From Diorhabda sublineata (lineage: Eukaryota > Arthropoda > Insecta > Coleoptera > Chrysomelidae): 64,000 nt of DNA. This document shows, piece by piece, positions 38,850-49,009 of this stretch. Made by a program: the position numbers and the translations under genes. The notes beneath the pieces are model-generated. The model did not search any database and was not told the DNA's origin. It saw nothing but the letters and a program-made list of their open reading frames with translations. Each line of letters starts with the position of its first letter. Positions within the stretch are counted from its first letter, which is position 1. The DNA lies in assembly GCF_026230105.1 (NCBI RefSeq), contig NC_079477.1:10669001-10733000 (forward strand). The letters are read 5' to 3'.

Positions 38850-40411
38850 AATGAATGGCGCCCAAAGGAAAGTGTGGAAAATGCTTCGGAACAGTTAACG
38901 AGTTCGTGCAGATCAAAGGAGCACCAATAGAGATATGGCAACAGCATTATCAAGAACGATGCTGAGGAAAGGCCGAATATAAACGAATACAGAACAGATA
39001 TAAGTGGTACGGTCGCTGATGAAGAGGTGGAAGCAAAACTCAAGAAAATGAAAAACAGAAAATCACCCGGACCGGACGGTATCCCAAACGAGCTTTTAAA
39101 ATATGGAGGCCCCGAACTTGCAAGGAAACTACCGCAACTATTTGACAAAATCTTAAACAAAACGGAAGCACCAGACGAATGGCATAACAGCATCACCCCA
39201 TACCTGTATTCAAGAAAGGACTAAAAACCTGCCCAGAAAACTATAGAGGAATAACTCTTTTGAATACGGTAATAAAAATTTTCACGAGTATTCTCAAGGA
39301 CAAACTGGAAACACAAATTAAGAATGCTGAAGAACAATAGGGCTTTACAAAGGGACGGTCAATAACAGACGCAGTGTTCAAAATAAAACAAATAAAAGAA
39401 TAGGCTACAGAGTACAATATGCCAGCGTATATCTGCATTGACCTAACAAATGCGTTTGATAGGGTGCTGTTGGGAGACATTTTGCATATATTGATGGATA
39501 ATCTATAACCTAAATAACAATAACGTAACAAAGGTCAAGGTAGGAGATCAATTCACTGAAATTATCCCAACAACGGGAGGAATTAGACAGGGTGACAGTC
39601 TAAGTCCCTTCTTGTTTAATCTCTTCATGGATAAAATTATAAACAAAGTAACATGTCTCAACCTCGGATACAGAATGGGCAAGAAAAGAGTTGGTATGGT
39701 ATGCTACGCCAGTTCTTCTTGGTAAGCCGCCAACTGAATATGAACATTTCTATCAGCAAAACCAAATGTATGACAATCGCGAAGGATCCGCTCAGATGTA
39801 AGCTGGTGGTGGAGGACCATCCCATAGAACAAGTTATGCAATTCAGATATCTGGGCATAGACATATCAAGTACCCACGACCCAGTTAAAGACCTAAGAAG
39901 CCAGATTAACAAGGCATCCGCACTATCAGGATGCCTACAAGATATAGTCTGGTCCAACCCGTACATGCGCAAAGATAGCAAAATTAGAATCTACAAGACT
40001 TGTATCAGACCCATCATGACGTACGGCACGGAAGTCCGCGAGGACACCAACAAGACGAAACAAATGCTGAGGGTGGCCGATATGAAAACAATGAGAACAC
40101 TAGTGGGGAAAACAAGAAGAGACACAGTAAGAAATGCTGATGTCAAAGAGCAATGCGGGATACAAGACATTGTGAGATGGGGAAGACAACGTAAGAGGCA
40201 GTGGTACAACCATGTAAGACGTATGGACGAGAACCGACTTCCGAGAATAGTCCTAGAAAACAACCCGACCGGCTCAAGGCCTCCCGGGAGACCACCTAAA
40301 AGGTGGAAAGATAGTTGGCAATCCACCTCTTAGGAAAAGATGCAGGGGCAGCTTCAGAATTAACAGATCGACAGATCTCTAAGAAGTAGAAGAAAAAGAA
40401 GAAGAAGAAGA
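38850..40411 (+). pseudogene. RTE/endonuclease-RT type LINE, degenerate
   Basis: Plus-strand frames give, in order, KLKKMKNRKSPGPDGIPNEL (39036-39095, RT block 0/1), NYRGITLLNTVIKIFT (about 39240), GFTKGRSITDAVFKIKQIKE (about 39342), YICIDLTNAFDRV (about 39428, first catalytic Asp region), a TTGGIRQGDSLSPFLFNLF-like block (about 39574-39625), then an intact 226-codon frame (39653-40333). That frame covers the post-catalytic RT and C-terminus, with KTCIRPIMTYGTEV and NRLPRIVLENNPTGSRPPGR. The YADD box is cut: GMVCYA (about 39697) runs straight into QFFLVSRQ, so the catalytic DD is deleted. The copy ends in a (GAA)n tail at 40386-40411, the expected 3' end of this family. The N-terminal endonuclease is missing. 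Confidence 0.88.
40386..40411 (+). repeat. (GAA)n tail of LINE
   Basis: The tract gtagaagaaaaagaagaaga continues to 40411 and marks the 3' terminus of the preceding LINE copy. Confidence 0.75.
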
Positions 40412-40414
40412 TTT

Positions 40415-40600
40415 ATTTTCTTTAAATGGAACTCGCCAACGTATGGTTGAATTTACAAATGTTTTTGTTTCTATTGCAGACTCTTCATAAGTTTTTCTAG
40501 CTATGATAGCGGTGTCATCCGCGAAAGCTACATTTGCGCTATCTCCGCCTAAGCTAAAATAATGCATTTGGGTGGCTATCACTGTTACAATAACAAATTT
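40415..40600 (-). pseudogene. LINE reverse transcriptase YADD-box fragment
   Basis: The minus strand reads QMHYFSLGGDSANVAFADDT continuing to AIIARKTYEES. FADD is the catalytic box of non-LTR reverse transcriptases. About 60 codons remain. It abuts the tail of the RTE-like LINE in opposite orientation, so one inserted into or beside the other. Confidence 0.7.
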
Positions 40601-40620
40601 GACGTGTATTAAAAGTCACA

Positions 40621-41725
40621 ATGGATCGTTTATCTGAAAAATAACGAATTGATATTTTAATGAAATTAAAATAAGTCAACAAGAAACGAGTAACATCTTT
40701 AATAATTTATATCCTAACCGAAATCCTATAACAAGATCTACTGTCAGTAAGCTAGTGAAAAAGTATAAAACTAGTTCAGTAAAAGATTAATCCAAATAAG
40801 AGCGTAGAAAAACTGCATCAACTGAAAACAAATCCACACTTGAGTACTAGACAAATATTCAGCGAACTTGATATTTCGCAAACATCCGTAATGAAAATTT
40901 TGCGTGATAATAAATTTCTTCCATACAAAATAACGTTGGTTCAAGAGTTGTCAGGTGACGTAAAGAGTTTGTAGACCTAATGATGGAAAATTGTTATAAT
41001 TGAAACGATCCAAATTTTTTCAGTTATGTTATGTTTTGCGATGAGGCCACTTTTTGTAATAATGGAAACGTAAATCGGCATAACTGTAGATACTAGTCAC
41101 GTAACAATCCTCGTTAAATGCGTGATTCCTACACCCAATATCCCGAAAAAGCGAGGGTATGAACTGGAATGATAGGGACAACACAATTGGTCCCTTTTTA
41201 ATTGTAACTCGAATGGTCTAGATTTGTTGGAAAAAAAGTTTTATACCTGAGATGACCAAATCCAAATAAGTATTTTCAGTTGCATTTAAAAAAACTTAAT
41301 TATTAGAAACTTTCAGACTTTCAGAATAATGTGTTTCTCAGAAAATCGATTGGATGGCGTGATTTTATCGAATAGCTCCCGTGATAACCGGACATGAATC
41401 CTTTAGACTATTTCCTGTCACTTAAAAAATATCGTTTATAAAACTACTTCACAAATGTGGATCTACACTACATCTAAATGTTCAATATTTATGATGGAGA
41501 TACTGTAAATGTAGCTATAACTCCGAAATTATGGCGTTTAGGTATAAAGAATATTACATGAAAAATATTTAGTATTTCTTATGGATTTCTAAAAACACAA
41601 TATAGATACCACCCCAATACCAGCCGTATCACATGACCCTTGTACACAAAAATTTATAAAAATAGTACAAGCCGTTTCCGATATAATAGAGGCGTTCCAT
41701 ACATAAAACTCACTCTGTATATTAA
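40621..41725 (+). pseudogene. mariner-type transposase relic (second DUF4817-like copy)
   Basis: Starts at an ATG (MDRLSEK) and continues through NLYPNRNPITRSTVSKLVKK (about 40705-40762, helix-turn-helix), NPHLSTRQIFSELDISQTSV and MKILRDNKFLPYK. The first catalytic block follows as VMLCFAMR in a shifted frame, corresponding to FCDEATF.NNGNVNRHN near 41035-41085, then NNPRW/MRDSYTQYPEK and HLKNIVYKTT near 41420, the end of the catalytic domain. The segment ggcgttccatacataaaactcactctgta near 41690-41720 looks like a mariner 3' terminus. Stops and shifts throughout show it is dead. It is distinct from the copy at 14943-15925. Confidence 0.8.
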
Positions 41726-41729
41726 TTTA

Positions 41730-42500
41730 ATAATTCTGAAAACCATTTCGACATGAATCAAATCGTATAATATCTAAGTTCTACCACTTTGTTTCGAATG
41801 AACTCATATTATTTGTTATGAAAATTTAGGGAAATAATTAATTTATTTTTTGACACTATTCTCAATTATAGTGGTGGACAACCTTTTAACAAAGAGGTGT
41901 CCATGTGCCATTTTAAAGTGCCACTATAAAAAACTGTATAATTTTCATGGATAAATATTGTATAATATTGTTGAAAGTAATATGAAAACTTAACGCAGAC
42001 TTCACTGTTAAACCATATATATGTATTTTATTTAAATTTAGAAAGTTTTCAGTGTGATCGTTATCCTTGTGTTTCTCACGAAAGCTTTTCTATTTCTAGT
42101 TCATGTCTAGTTACTTTCGATATTACACACGCCTCTGGATTTTCTGTTATTTTCCGGCTTCAATATGGATTCAAAATTATTTACATATGAGAAAAAACTT
42201 GCTTGCTTATATAGGAGGAATAGAATGCTGAAAGTATTGCAGATGCAATTTTTTTCAGACAAATAAAGTTATTTATCACAACAATTCAGTATTTCGTTTG
42301 ATTTATCTTGAAGATATTCTATTTCTTCTCTGTTCTTGCATCTCTCCACAACTTGAATAGTATCAGTGCGATCAATCCAGCGTGTTCTGCTATCACTTGA
42401 GCTTGTGTAAAATCCATAGATAACTTCTAATTCACGATAACTATTGCTTTATTTCAAAATATTATACAATTTTCCATATACTTGTTGTAAGAGTCGGGTT
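41730..42500. other. Intronic, nothing recognised
   Basis: AT-rich with short frames only. Confidence 0.4.
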
Positions 42501-42504
42501 GATC

Positions 42505-42562
42505 TTCACATATATTTTGATAAAGACTTAAAGAAAAGCCGAAACGTCAGTTTATTCTTTAT
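42505..42562 (+). ncRNA. Hammerhead ribozyme-like motif, solitary copy
   Basis: The box TTGATAA (42517-42523) is followed by gacttaaagaaaagcc, whose stem II has one mismatch relative to the other copies, and then GAAACGTC (42541-42548). It shares this core with copies at 20858, 45903, 46027 and 48793 but lacks the Penelope-flank sequence seen at 48734-48780, so it is a more decayed solo terminus. Confidence 0.55.
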
Positions 42563-42569
42563 TCAAAGT

Positions 42570-44200
42570 CTTTAGCAGCTAGATTATAAGTTTTTCAGTA
42601 TTAAGATTTTGGCAAAATCAAATACCAAAGTGTACCAAATCTATTCCCAGACGATGAATAAATAAGTATTCGAAAGTTCGAAATATAATTGGGTTAGTAT
42701 ACTTTGGTGTTAAATTTTGCCACAATTCCACTACATATTTTAAAATCACTTCTTCGCAGTGTTCTTTGGAAGGACTAACATACTATTAGTACAAGAAGGA
42801 GATTAATTTCCACGGAATGTTATTAAGAATAGGAACAAAAGGAAAAGAGTCTATCGCTTCACTTCACTATGTGAAATTTGCTGTTATTTACCTTAAAAAT
42901 TATTACACCTGCCGATATTCAAAGTAAAATCATTTAGAGTATAACGATTAGCAACAGATGAATCGAATATTAATACAACTACCATCTGTTAGTAGCAAAC
43001 TCAATATAGACTAGGAAGAGGCAAAAGATTGTAACAATCATATCAACAATCATTTATGGAATAAATATTTGATCATATTATGTTTATAAAAAGCTTGTTA
43101 TAAATTATAATCTGGTGATAAATTGTAATTCATTGGATGATATTAAAAACACTTATTAAAACGTGAAACTGGATTAAATTTCATCACTGTTCAAATTTAA
43201 TTCTCGTTTGTTAATTTAATATAAACGATGTAGCAGATTAAAGCTCTGAAGTTGGAGCTGTAAGTAGCAACAAGCATCTTTAGAGTGTGAATTTACAATT
43301 TCTAACGATTGAACAAAGTGTAGAAGAGGAAAACTTGGATCATTTGCGTTTAGCCGTAACGATTATGAGACCGTGCTAGTTTACAATTATTCTTGTTCAC
43401 GCCATTTGGTTTATGAAGCTACCAAACTAACTATACCTATTGTTTTTATTTCTTGGGATAATAAATGTTCACTCTACTTATAGTGTAAACTTTAGAAAGA
43501 TTCGTTTCATATATGATGAAGTATTTCTACGTTCGTTTGGAAAACTTTCCTTCCATGAATAATTCTTGGGTTTTGTTGTGAGATATGAGCATTATTGTAG
43601 CTGTTCATACAACGCGAATCTATTCTCCAAACAAAACTTTACTCTAACAAATACCCTCTCGTCATTTATTGGACCTAAAAATAAATTTTGAATGAAACAA
43701 AAGTTGTCAGGACTTTTATATTTTCACTCGTCTTGTAATGAATGCCGTCATAACGGACAAAACAAATGAACTTTTTTCTCTAGTTCCGGCAAAAATATCT
43801 CTCGAATTCCATAACACATTCTTGAATCATTGAAAGAGAATAAGTTATACATCCAGTTTCGTCTCTTTACTTAACATAAAAGTCCATTCATGCACTCCAT
43901 AATATCTGGACCAAGCTCTCAATCTAAAAACGTGCTGATTACAAGCGTACGTTTCTCATCTTCTCTCTCCATCTGTCTCCACAGTCTGGAACTCTGAGTC
44001 ACGTATATCGAATTGCCTTTGCAATGACGTACGGTTTTGAAATAATGGAGGATTAATATCTGTCCACGAAATTGTTAAAAAAAAACTAGTAACACTGTAC
44101 ATATGTAATAGAAATTGAATTGTATAATGATAAATATACAATATGCTCTGATTGAATCATTCCTATAAAATATAATCCAGAAATTTGATAAGCCTCAGTA
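42570..44200. other. Intronic, nothing recognised
   Basis: No coding or repeat feature recognised; short open frames only (for example minus 43956-44141). Confidence 0.4.
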
Positions 44201-44204
44201 TATG

Positions 44205-44640
44205 AATAACAGGTATTATTAATCTCATTAGCAAGAAATAAAACAAGAAGGCTGCAGAATATTTATTGAAAATTGTGTCGAAAGTATTTGAAAAAAGAGT
44301 GATCAAAGAAATAGAAACACACTTTGAAGAATTTGAAAGCGGGTTTAGAAAAGAAAGAAACATACATGACCACATCTTCACAATAAGACAATTAAACAGA
44401 AAACTCAAATCACAAGCATGATAGTTTACAGATCTAGAGAAAGCTTTCGACCGAGTACCAAGAGAAAAAGTCAGCAAACATATAGCACAAAAACTCATTC
44501 AAGCGATAATGACCCTGTTTTCAAAAATCAAAATCAGAGCGGATAAGTCAAACTGTTTTTAAGGACTTGAGATATTAGATAAGAGAAGTTTTCAGAATAC
44601 TATTATAACACATCGAAATAGATGATTTGATGAAGCACTT
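44205..44640 (+). pseudogene. LINE reverse transcriptase fragment
   Basis: The plus strand reads KIVSKVFEKRVIKEIETHFE, then GFRKERNIHDHIFTIRQLNR (about 44340-44400) and, after two stops, FTDLEKAFDRVPREKVSKHI (about 44427-44487). These match RT blocks 2 and 3 (GFRKGRST.DQIF.IRQL and DFEKAYD.V..E) of non-LTR elements. The catalytic YADD region beyond is too decayed to trace. Confidence 0.75.
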
Positions 44641-44649
44641 TATCTCTCG

Positions 44650-45890
44650 GAATGTGCGATTGCTGTCGTTGTCATGCTATTTGGCAAAGAATCAGATAGT
44701 GTGTACCATAGTATCAAAAACATATTTTCAGAATAGGGAAATATATATAAAGGCAAATATTCCTACATACAACTCGTAGTAGACACAAATCTCGACTTAT
44801 TATAAATATATAAACTACAAATTTGAATTATCACGGCCACCTGGGACAGATGTAGAATGAGAAAGAGGTCAAGAAAGTTTGGGAGCCAAAATAGACAAGA
44901 GAGGAAGTCAGATAAAATCTACCAAACTTGATCTATAGAGAAAATTCTCACTGACAAACGGTTAACGAAAACACAAGCAGTGATCTTAGCAATGGATAAG
45001 AAAATATGGGAAAAAATAATCCACGAGAAAAATTAGCAATTATGTAAATTTCGATCCAAAAACAAAAGTTTTTTGCATTTTTATAACTGTAAATACAAAA
45101 GTTCTAATCCGAGTCTTTTATATCTGTTAAAATGATTACTTTATATATACAAAGTGTACAAAAATGAAATCCTGCCACTAAGGAAATATTTCACATTTCG
45201 TTGTTATCCGTATTGTGAAGAAATATTCTGAAGACCAAAGAATATCCGCGTATAAATTAAGCCGTACGTAACTGCCCAAATCCAGGGTCGAGTTGTATGC
45301 CTCTAGGGCTTAGTGTAATCTCTTCTGTGACATTTACAAGTTGACGCGAAAGGGTGGCATATTTGCCGAAAGCATTTGTGTAATGTATGACTTCGATTCT
45401 AACTCGTATTATTTTGACAATGTTCCCATCTCAATCATATTCGAAAACTGTTGATTTTAGAAAGTAAATAGCAGATTATTACTCCATTCATTTGCTATAC
45501 CTACTACATTCATTTTCTATGGACGACTTTATAGGAATTGCTTCCCTTTTGTAGTGAATCCTATTTTATTATTCAGGTATAGCCGTATACAGGATCATTT
45601 AGTTTAAGTGGTAATGATTATTATGGGTCTGTGCTATATTTAACCTCTTAGTTCCCTCATTTTGGTTCCTTTCATTACTTCTACTGGATATTTATAGAGG
45701 GTGGTTGAAAGGTAATGGATACTTTAGAAGACTATGTACAAATATTTGAGAGTGTCAGATTTTATGTTTATTGTTAATGCTTGCTCAAATTATGGGTCAT
45801 TTGAATTATCTATGCAGATTCTGCTGGGAAGCATCACGTTCTACTTATTTTGCATATAAACATACACAGGGATGGTGCGACAAATTTAAA
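44650..45890. other. Intronic, weakly LINE-like or unrecognised
   Basis: No certain feature. Part of 44850-45040 has LINE-like composition and could be the decayed 3' part of the preceding fragment. A tatagagggtggttgaaagg tract at 45697-45716 resembles a mariner outer end but stands alone. Confidence 0.35.
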
Positions 45891-45902
45891 CTTTATTAAT
45901 AA

Positions 45903-45965
45903 TTATTAAAAGAAAGATAAATTTTGACGTTTCGACTTTTCTTTAAGTTTTTATCAAAATATGAT
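45903..45965 (-). ncRNA. Hammerhead ribozyme-like motif (minus copy)
   Basis: Reverse-complement reading gives TTTTGATAAA, then acttaaagaaaagt, CGAAACGTC, with stem II and the GAAA and GUC elements in order. The local flanks do not form a good stem I, so activity as a single unit is doubtful. Confidence 0.5.
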
Positions 45966-46026
45966 ATTGACACTGACAATTTGCTTATTTATATTGATGT
46001 ATTAGTTTTTGTAGAAATTTTTGAAA

Positions 46027-46088
46027 GATAGATGAAAATATTTTGATAAAGACTTAAAGAAAAGTCGAAAGGTCAATTTTTATCTATC
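46027..46088 (+). ncRNA. Hammerhead ribozyme candidate with all three stems
   Basis: Stem I pairs GATAGATGAAAAT (46027-46039) with ATTTTTATCTATC (46076-46088): 13 pairs including one G-U. Box TTGATAA is at 46043-46049, stem II GACTT (46051-46055) pairs with AAGTC (46062-46066), GAAA is at 46067-46070 and GGTC at 46071-46074, with cleavage expected after C46074. Stem III is minimal. U3 and A8 replace the consensus C3 and G8 but can pair with each other. One extra A precedes stem II, and the G at 46071 differs from the C in sister copies. Type I minimal hammerheads are known in Penelope-like elements, where they may act as dimers. Confidence 0.68.
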
Positions 46089-46114
46089 TATTAAGAATTA
46101 TTGAAAAAGTAGGA

Positions 46115-48480
46115 ATTGGTCTTTTCCTATCTTTAACCAGCTGTCAGAATTTTGATAGATTTTGTTATAGAATAAGGCAGTTTAAAATTCCAAAGAAAAT
46201 AATTTAAACGAGTTTATTGAAAATAAGTTTTGTTTGATTTTAAAAATATTATATATGTAACCCATATGTTAAATTTAGAGTCTAGGTTGTAAATAGATAG
46301 TTAAGTGGATTGTAACATTTAATTGGATCATAGAATATAAATCAATTCAAAGACTAAAATAATTATTAAGTGAATATTTGTAATAAGGACAAATAGAAAG
46401 AAGATTGTAGATTCCTGAGTTCCTGATTTGTCTTGAGTGGTATTGTGCATTTTATTTATTGGTACCAATAAAGGGAACAATTCTACATGTGTGTTGAAAT
46501 ATACATAAATATTTGGAATTAGATTAAATAATTATCAACCTTATCAAATTTGAATGAAAAACTCTCGATTTTTTTGTTATATCCTTTATACGGTAAAGTT
46601 AAATGAAGCTCCTCATATTTTTTTCACAAGGTCAAGTTACGAGTTACAACTTAATCAAATATCACATTTATTCAAATTTAGCCAATTTTATTACAGTAAA
46701 TATGAAACAAAATTATCAAACGAATATAGTAAATTTGTATTTACAACCAATATAAACGCCGGCACTCAAAGAGTCTCTCATGCTACTGAATGAATGAATG
46801 AATAGAGCTGGCCACAGTAATAATTAAGTTTCGATAATTAATGAAAATAAATATATATTAATATATAAAAAATCATTCAGGTCTTGGTCTTGTAAAAAAA
46901 AAGAACATCAACTTTAGGTTAACATGACCAAGACAACGTAGAATCTAAATATTAGTATTCCAATGAGCTTGATCTTTGGTACCCTTAAACCTCTACAGCT
47001 ATAGTTATTATGGGATACTAAATCTCAACTAATTCACGTTCGAGGTCAGGCGTTTATCTATGTCTTTGAGGCGTCTTTAATACACAAACGCCTCCACTTT
47101 TATTTATAATGTTATGGTGGTAAAATCTCCAACCTTGAATGTCATATCAAGATAGAGAGTGGCGCAGAAAAGAAAAGGGAGATATTAGAACAGCTTTCCA
47201 TATCATGTTGTATTCATCTACTACATGGTGATACATTCGCGAGCTATAGAAAATAGTCCCAAGTCTACCAGAACATTAGTCTAAGAAAATCGAGCAGTAA
47301 ATGCGAAGAAGGACGATCTAGCAGATATATCGAGCAGTGCATAAAAATATTCATGAGCGACACCTTCAGGGAAAAGATTTTATGAAATAACCTCATGGGA
47401 AAATAACGAGCTACATCAAAGAAGATTACGCCATGGATCTACATCCAATAAAATAATTCACCATATTTACGCGTTTCATCTCGAATTCATGTTATGTCTA
47501 GGATTATCTCAGAAACTTCTATATAATCTAATAATTTCATCAATATAGACACTCAATCGAAACATGTGTTAATTTTTTTATTATGTATAACTTTCTCTAT
47601 AGATTAATACAACTAGACCGAATCATACAAAATACGGTTAGTTAAATAAACTTGTGCATAATTAACTGGTCAGACGCTGGATCCCTCTGGATAAGCCCGG
47701 AATACTGTAAAACATTCGAAACGTGCCGATATGCCAGCATATGCCATTTCTCCGGGTTGCTGAATATCCCTTAGATATCTCATTGTGGTCAGACGACAGA
47801 TATCTACTGAAAGGGTGCTGTTTCCTAGAGATTTCGGATACAAAATCACGATTGAATTGAAGCACGGAACCGATTTCATAAATCATTTTTCAGATTCGTT
47901 TCTAACAAAAAAAAAAAAAGAATATAATGATGATTGATAATATCAGTATATCAGACCGGAAGCATTACAGAAAATTATTTGACAGTAGATTAACTTTTAC
48001 ATATTAAGATTCATAGTCTTCTCCGAAGAATTTATTTTTTTTAGAAATAGCTAGTTGCTTTGTGAAGTCTAATGTTATACGATGTTGAGACCTTGCTTAC
48101 GTTAATAGCGGTTTCCATTCTCTTTAGACCACCGCCTTTTAGTTAATCACTAATTATCCTGATTATTAGAAATAATTTTATTTTCCATGACCAAGTTATT
48201 TCAGTATTACGAGTTTCAGTAAATCTTTTTATGAATAAATCTCAGTTTCTTTCGTTCTTTCAACTTTTATTCTGTTTTCAGGTACAGTAGATATTTTTAC
48301 AGGCTCCTGAAAATATGGCGGATATATTCCAGAATATTTCTAATGCAGATACTCCTTACGTTTACTTGTTTCAATTAGAGTATTAAACACTTGTTTTTGT
48401 GAGATTGTCTCTACGTAAATACTTTGTCCTATAATTGTCTTCACCACAATCTCGATGTTGAATTTTCAAGTTTAAGGTGA
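46115..48480. other. Intronic, no gene recognised
   Basis: Overlapping minus frames at 47662-47886 (75 and 69 codons) occupy a less AT-rich patch beside an A-tract at 47909-47922, which may mark the tail of an unrecognised retroelement. Nothing else was seen. Confidence 0.4.
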
Positions 48481-48489
48481 CGACCACCT

Positions 48490-48712
48490 ACGTTACAGTG
48501 AATTAATGAGTTCGTCTCTTTCGCATGCTGTATGTGGTAGGTTTGTTGGTCCCAAAAGGTTTGGAGTTGGTCCTTTGGACCGAAACCCGCTTCGTTACGA
48601 ACTCTTGACGACTGTAGAAAGGGCGAGTGTGGAATACGCAATTGACGGCCTTGCAGAGGCGGACAAGGTTGATATAATTTCAAGAAAGGGATTTGGAGGC
48701 ATCGCTTAATAT
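48490..48712 (+). other. Unassigned GC-richer open segment
   Basis: A 67-codon plus frame (48506-48709) reads through a segment much richer in G and C than its surroundings and ends at a stop 20 bases before the Penelope terminus. The translation (for example VERASVEYAIDGLAEADKVD) has coding-like composition, but I do not recognise the family. It may be an exon of an unknown gene, an older transposon or a passenger of the Penelope insertion. Confidence 0.3.
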
Positions 48713-48792
48713 ATACAAAAGTAAATAAATGCATCTAAATGTTCTTGATTTTAGGTCTCTTCTGTTTCAAAATTAGTTTTTTTTTGATAGTT

Positions 48793-48860
48793 TTTAAAAG
48801 AAAGATAAATGTTGACGTTTCGAATTTTCTTTAAGTCTTTATCAAAATATGATATGGACA
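48793..48860 (-). ncRNA. Hammerhead ribozyme-like motif in Penelope 3' terminus
   Basis: On the minus strand it reads ATTTTGATAAAGACTTAAAG, then aaaattcgaaacgtc. Stem II is weakened by a change of AGTC to ATTC, while GAAACGTC is kept. It is the copy directly attached to the Penelope coding region and so ties the solo and palindromic copies to this family. Confidence 0.6.
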
Positions 48861-49009
48861 CTGAAAATTTGCTTATTTATATTGATCTATGGATCACCTT
48901 CATCATGAATATCAAAATACGGATAAAAGCAACTTAGAACTATGTTCCATTAAGAAAAATTAATTTTTCTTTGGTTTCTACATCTCAAATATATTAAATT
49001 TATTAGAAT

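Larger units (their letters stand above)
45895..46110. repeat. Head-to-head pair of Penelope termini with hammerhead motifs
   Basis: Left segment 45895-45962 is the reverse complement, with differences, of right segment about 46036-46110. Each carries a hammerhead-like core. The roughly 75-bp spacer (gatattgacactgacaattt onward) matches sequence next to the core at 48850-48895, showing common descent with the terminus of the Penelope-like element. The arrangement parallels the palindrome at 20753-20987 but with a longer spacer. Confidence 0.8.

Noticed and set aside
39658..40326. Long minus frames of 107 and 111 codons
   Set aside because: They lie opposite the LINE ORF2 frame and are its shadows.
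47662..47886. Overlapping minus frames of 74 and 69 codons
   Set aside because: Less AT-rich than its surroundings, but no family recognised in any frame; could be an unknown repeat.
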